Source of the DNA: Nocardia puris
Lineage (GTDB): Bacteria > Actinomycetota > Actinomycetes > Mycobacteriales > Mycobacteriaceae
Length of the DNA stretch: 64,000 nt
Direction of reading: 5' to 3'
Assembly: GCF_003315035.1 (NCBI RefSeq)
Contig: NZ_QNRE01000008.1
Coordinates: forward strand, 62,001 to 126,000
The notes beneath the pieces were generated by a model. The model did no database searches. It was not told the origin of the DNA and saw nothing but the letters and a program-made list of their open reading frames with translations. Both the position numbers and the translations under genes were made by a program. Below are positions 61,651-64,000 of the stretch, one piece after another (the first letter of the stretch is position 1; every line of letters starts with the position of its first letter).

Positions 61651-63300
61651 ATGGCTGTAGCCACCGGGACCGGGCCGCGCCCGCTCCTCGGCCGTATCTC
61701 GCTGCCGAATCTGCTGGTCGCGCAGGTCGTGGGGCTGATCGCCGGGTTGATCGCGGTGCTGTGCGGACTCGACGGCTGGATCGCGCTCGGCATCGCGATC
61801 GCCGCCGGTCTCATCCCGCTCGTCCCGGTGGCCAAACGCACGCTGCTGCAGTGGATCACCACTTGGTGGCGCTACCTGACCCGCCGCGAGTACGAGCTCG
61901 GCGACACCGTCGACTTCCGCGGCTCCGACGATCGCTCGCTCGGCCTGTACTGGGACGGCAGCCGGGTGGTCACCGTGGTCGAGGTGCTGCCGCCGCGCGG
62001 CGGGCTGACCCGCATCTCCAGCAGCACCGTGCTGGCCTCGCACCTGCTGCCGCTGCCGGAGCTCGCGCAGTGCCTGAACCAGCACGACATCCTGCTCAGC
62101 GGCATCGACATCATCAGCCACGGCCACCGCAGCCGGGCGGGCACGCCCGCGGGCAAGATCTACGAGTCCCTGCTGGGCCCGCTGCCCGCCACCGCGCATC
62201 GCGCGGTGTGGCTGGCGATCAGCTTCGATGCCATCGAGTGCCCCGACGCGGCGGCCCGGCGCGGCGGCGGCAGCGAGGGCGCCTCGCGTGCGGTGACCGT
62301 CGCGACGCAGCGCATCATGCGCGCGCTCGAGGACGCCGACTGCAACGCCCGCATCCTGACCGCGCCCGAGATCCGCAAGGCGGTCCTGCAGATCACCGCC
62401 GGTTTCGATCCGCGCACGCTCACCCATCGCTGGCGCTACGCCGAACTCGGCAACGCCGTGAACATCGGCAGCGCGGTCGATCCGAAGCACCTCGGCTCGG
62501 ATCTGCTGTCCCAGCTGTGGGTCGCGCCCTCGCGCGGCACCACGGTCACGGTGCGCCTGCGCCCCGGCAGTTCGGCGGAGTCGGTGACCATCGGCGCCGC
62601 CTGGCGTCTCACCGCCCGTGAACTGCCCGAACGCGGCAAGCTCAAGGGCATGGTGTCGATGAACGGCCGCCACCGCGACAGCCTGCTCGCGCACCTGCCG
62701 CTGGCGGTGCCCGGCGTCGACGACACCGTCCCGATGACCGAGTACCCGATCGATGTGATCGGCGCGCTGCACCTGCCCTCGTCGGGCTGCGGCCAGCTGA
62801 TCGGCTCCGACGAGAGCAATCAGGGTGTGGCGGTGCGCATCATCGGCCAGGGCATCTCGACCGTATACGTCGCGGGCGAGCTGTATCTGGCCCAGCAGCT
62901 GGTGTTCCGCGCGCTGGCCGTCGGCGAGCGCATCCTGATCCGCACCGACCGCGCGCACGCGTGGGAGAACCTGGTGCAGACCATCGGCAATCCCGAGCGG
63001 CTCACCATCGCCGTCGAAACCCACCAGTCCGACGCGGGGTTCACCGCCACCGTGGTGGACGGTGTGCTGGCGCCCGCGCCGCACGCCGGTGTCACCACCA
63101 TCTACGTGACGGGCGATCCGATGGGCTGGCCCGCCACCCGTCCCGACCTGTCGATCCACCAGCCGGGCGCGATCGGCAACCACGTGGTGCTGCGCACCGG
63201 CACCGCGCAGGTGGATCTGACGCTGGTGTCGATCCCGCGCGAGGCCACCTACATCGGCCACCCGCGCGGGCGCCGCGCGATGGCCGGTCAGCCCGGATAG
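61651..63300 (+). CDS. eccE: ESX-4 component EccE
   Basis: A 549-residue protein. Two N-terminal helices (about 20-60, VAQVVGLIAGLIAVL and IALGIAIAAGLIPLVPV) lead to a large cytosolic domain (YELGDTVDFRGSDDRSLGLY, VVTVVEVLPPRGGLT). Late motifs are YVAGELYLAQQLVFRALAVG, ERILIRTDRAHAWENL, TTIYVTGDP. EccE sits at the edge of the ESX core. M. tuberculosis ESX-4 lacks it, whereas ESX-4 of M. abscessus and other actinomycetes has it. I prefer the ATG at 61651 (GGGGGA five bases upstream) over the adjacent ATG at 61648. The 3' end overlaps the convergent reductase by 13 bases. Confidence 0.88.
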   Translation: MAVATGTGPRPLLGRISLPNLLVAQVVGLIAGLIAVLCGLDGWIALGIAIAAGLIPLVPVAKRTLLQWITTWWRYLTRREYELGDTVDFRGSDDRSLGLYWDGSRVVTVVEVLPPRGGLTRISSSTVLASHLLPLPELAQCLNQHDILLSGIDIISHGHRSRAGTPAGKIYESLLGPLPATAHRAVWLAISFDAIECPDAAARRGGGSEGASRAVTVATQRIMRALEDADCNARILTAPEIRKAVLQITAGFDPRTLTHRWRYAELGNAVNIGSAVDPKHLGSDLLSQLWVAPSRGTTVTVRLRPGSSAESVTIGAAWRLTARELPERGKLKGMVSMNGRHRDSLLAHLPLAVPGVDDTVPMTEYPIDVIGALHLPSSGCGQLIGSDESNQGVAVRIIGQGISTVYVAGELYLAQQLVFRALAVGERILIRTDRAHAWENLVQTIGNPERLTIAVETHQSDAGFTATVVDGVLAPAPHAGVTTIYVTGDPMGWPATRPDLSIHQPGAIGNHVVLRTGTAQVDLTLVSIPREATYIGHPRGRRAMAGQPG

Positions 63301-63848
63301 GGGTCGGCGGCCCGCGCGGCGCGCAGATGCCGCCCCCACCAGGCGAGTTGGCGCAGTTGGCGTTCGACGGCATCGAGCGCGGCGCCGTCGGTGGGCGTGC
63401 CGGTCGCGTCGAACCGGCGCTTGGCCTGGTGGAAGCTGACGGTCTCGCGCACCGACACCATGTGGATCTCGCCCACCACCTGCCGCAGTTGCTCGACGGC
63501 GCGCAGGCCACCGGACAGTCCACCGTAGGACACGAAAGCGATGGGCTTGCCGCGCCATTCGCGCTTGGCGGTGTCCAGGGCGGTCTTGAGCGAGGCCGGG
63601 TAGCCGTGGTTGTACTCGGAGGTGATCGCCACGAACGCGTCGGCGGACGCGAGCCGCTCCCGATACGCCCGCACCGCCGGGGTCTCCGTGAGGTCCATGG
63701 GCAGCGGTGTGTCGAGGAGATCGAGGACGCCCGTATCGAATTCGGACCTCTCCCGCACGGTGCGCAGGTACCAGGCGGCCACGACCGGCGCGAACCGCTC
63801 GGGACGAACACTGGCCACGATGACTTCCAGCCGCAAGGGGGTATCCAC
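63288..63848 (-). CDS. NADPH-dependent FMN reductase (flavodoxin-like)
   Basis: A 186-residue flavodoxin-fold enzyme. The phosphate loop region is VIVASVRPERFAPVVAAW, and ITSEYNHGYPASLKTALD plus FVSYGGLSGGLRAVEQLR are the FMN-contact motifs of the NADPH:FMN/azoreductase family. It would reduce FMN or quinone-type substrates in the cytosol. The last residues (WWGRHLRAARAADPYPG) extend past the usual fold. Start ATG at 63848. Its 3' end overlaps eccE by 13 bases; it is not obviously linked to secretion. Confidence 0.9.
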   Translation of the reverse strand: MDTPLRLEVIVASVRPERFAPVVAAWYLRTVRERSEFDTGVLDLLDTPLPMDLTETPAVRAYRERLASADAFVAITSEYNHGYPASLKTALDTAKREWRGKPIAFVSYGGLSGGLRAVEQLRQVVGEIHMVSVRETVSFHQAKRRFDATGTPTDGAALDAVERQLRQLAWWGRHLRAARAADPYPG

Positions 63849-63908
63849 GCCGCGATGGTAATGCGGCGGTAGCCGGAGCGACCTCTCGCACGCCGGCCGG
63901 CCCTCCGC

Positions 63909-64000
63909 TCAGCTGTTCTCCACTGCACCCCTGGCGAATTCGGCCAAGCCCTGCGCCGGAGCGACCCGGGCTGTGAAGCCGATCGTGTGCGCCGCGCGGC
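63909..64000 (-). CDS. 3' end of a probable NAD-dependent sugar epimerase/SDR (cut by window edge)
   Basis: An open frame ending with TGA at 63909-63911 and running off the right edge. The 29 visible codons read TIGFTARVAPAQGLAEFARG, then AVENS. The pattern L-G-F-x-A-x-x-x-x-x-x-G-L-x-x-F is the usual C-terminal end of NDP-sugar epimerases. Too little is visible to be sure. Confidence 0.5.
   Translation of the reverse strand, partial: RAAHTIGFTARVAPAQGLAEFARGAVENS

Noticed and set aside
61603..63891. 762-codon minus-strand open frame opposite eccE
   Set aside because: Arg/Ala/Gly-rich shadow running across two real genes.
1..64000. CRISPR arrays, insertion sequences, prophage or integrase genes
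   Set aside because: No regular spaced repeats, no transposase or integrase motifs, and no tRNA attachment sites were seen in any frame.

Overview
The window is high-GC actinobacterial chromosome, most likely Nocardia or a close mycolic-acid relative. Gene order follows the Mycobacterium tuberculosis Rv3413c-Rv3450c block: rsdA-sigD-whiB3-groEL1-groES, tsaD-rimI-tsaB-tsaE-alr, nnr, glmS, glmM, rpsI-rplM and the ESX-4 type VII secretion locus. Large accessory insertions of Nocardia character (lipoprotein arrays, membrane kinases, type VII substrates) interrupt it. Product calls come from reading the translations and motifs; no database search was run.

Layout. 1-4.1 kb holds stress transcription factors: SigD with its anti-sigma RsdA (cut by the window edge), a helical protein of unknown function, WhiB3, and a SigK-type ECF factor followed by an unusually short anti-sigma. 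4.3-6.7 kb is the CIRCE-controlled groES-groEL1 pair. 7.1-8.7 kb is a membrane-anchored actin/Hsp70-fold protein. 9-18.6 kb is housekeeping: the tRNA t6A genes tsaD/tsaB/tsaE with rimI, an alpha/beta hydrolase, alanine racemase, the NAD(P)HX repair enzyme, a cupredoxin lipoprotein and GlmS. 18.6-24.5 kb is accessory: a hydrolase-fold protein lacking the nucleophile, then a minus-strand operon of an EspC-like protein, a large acidic type VII substrate candidate, a coiled-coil protein and a Ser/Thr kinase, then a calcium-repeat-like protein and a PspC protein. 24.7-30 kb has an ABC-F ATPase, an AbiEi-like protein, GlmM and ribosomal proteins S9/L13.

30.2-49.4 kb lies between rplM and the esx pair, which are adjacent in M. 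tuberculosis. It holds an actin-fold protein, an FHA-ABC exporter of the Rv1747 type, a zinc metallopeptidase lipoprotein, an FHA protein, eight tandem paralogous lipoproteins and a second Ser/Thr kinase. In the lipoprotein array two subfamilies alternate as three two-gene units, two of them with near-identical promoter blocks.

49.7-63.3 kb is a complete ESX-4-like system: two WXG100-size proteins, an Rv3446c-like protein, EccC, EccD, MycP, EccB and an EccE that M. tuberculosis ESX-4 lacks. The window ends with an NADPH-dependent FMN reductase and the 3' end of a probable sugar epimerase.

Working idea: cell-envelope genes (GlmS, GlmM, Alr, FHA-ABC exporter, lipoproteins, ESX) sit together with two membrane kinases and three FHA domains, suggesting phospho-signalling control of envelope and secretion functions. 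The most novel material is the alternating lipoprotein array and the kinase-linked type VII substrate operon.
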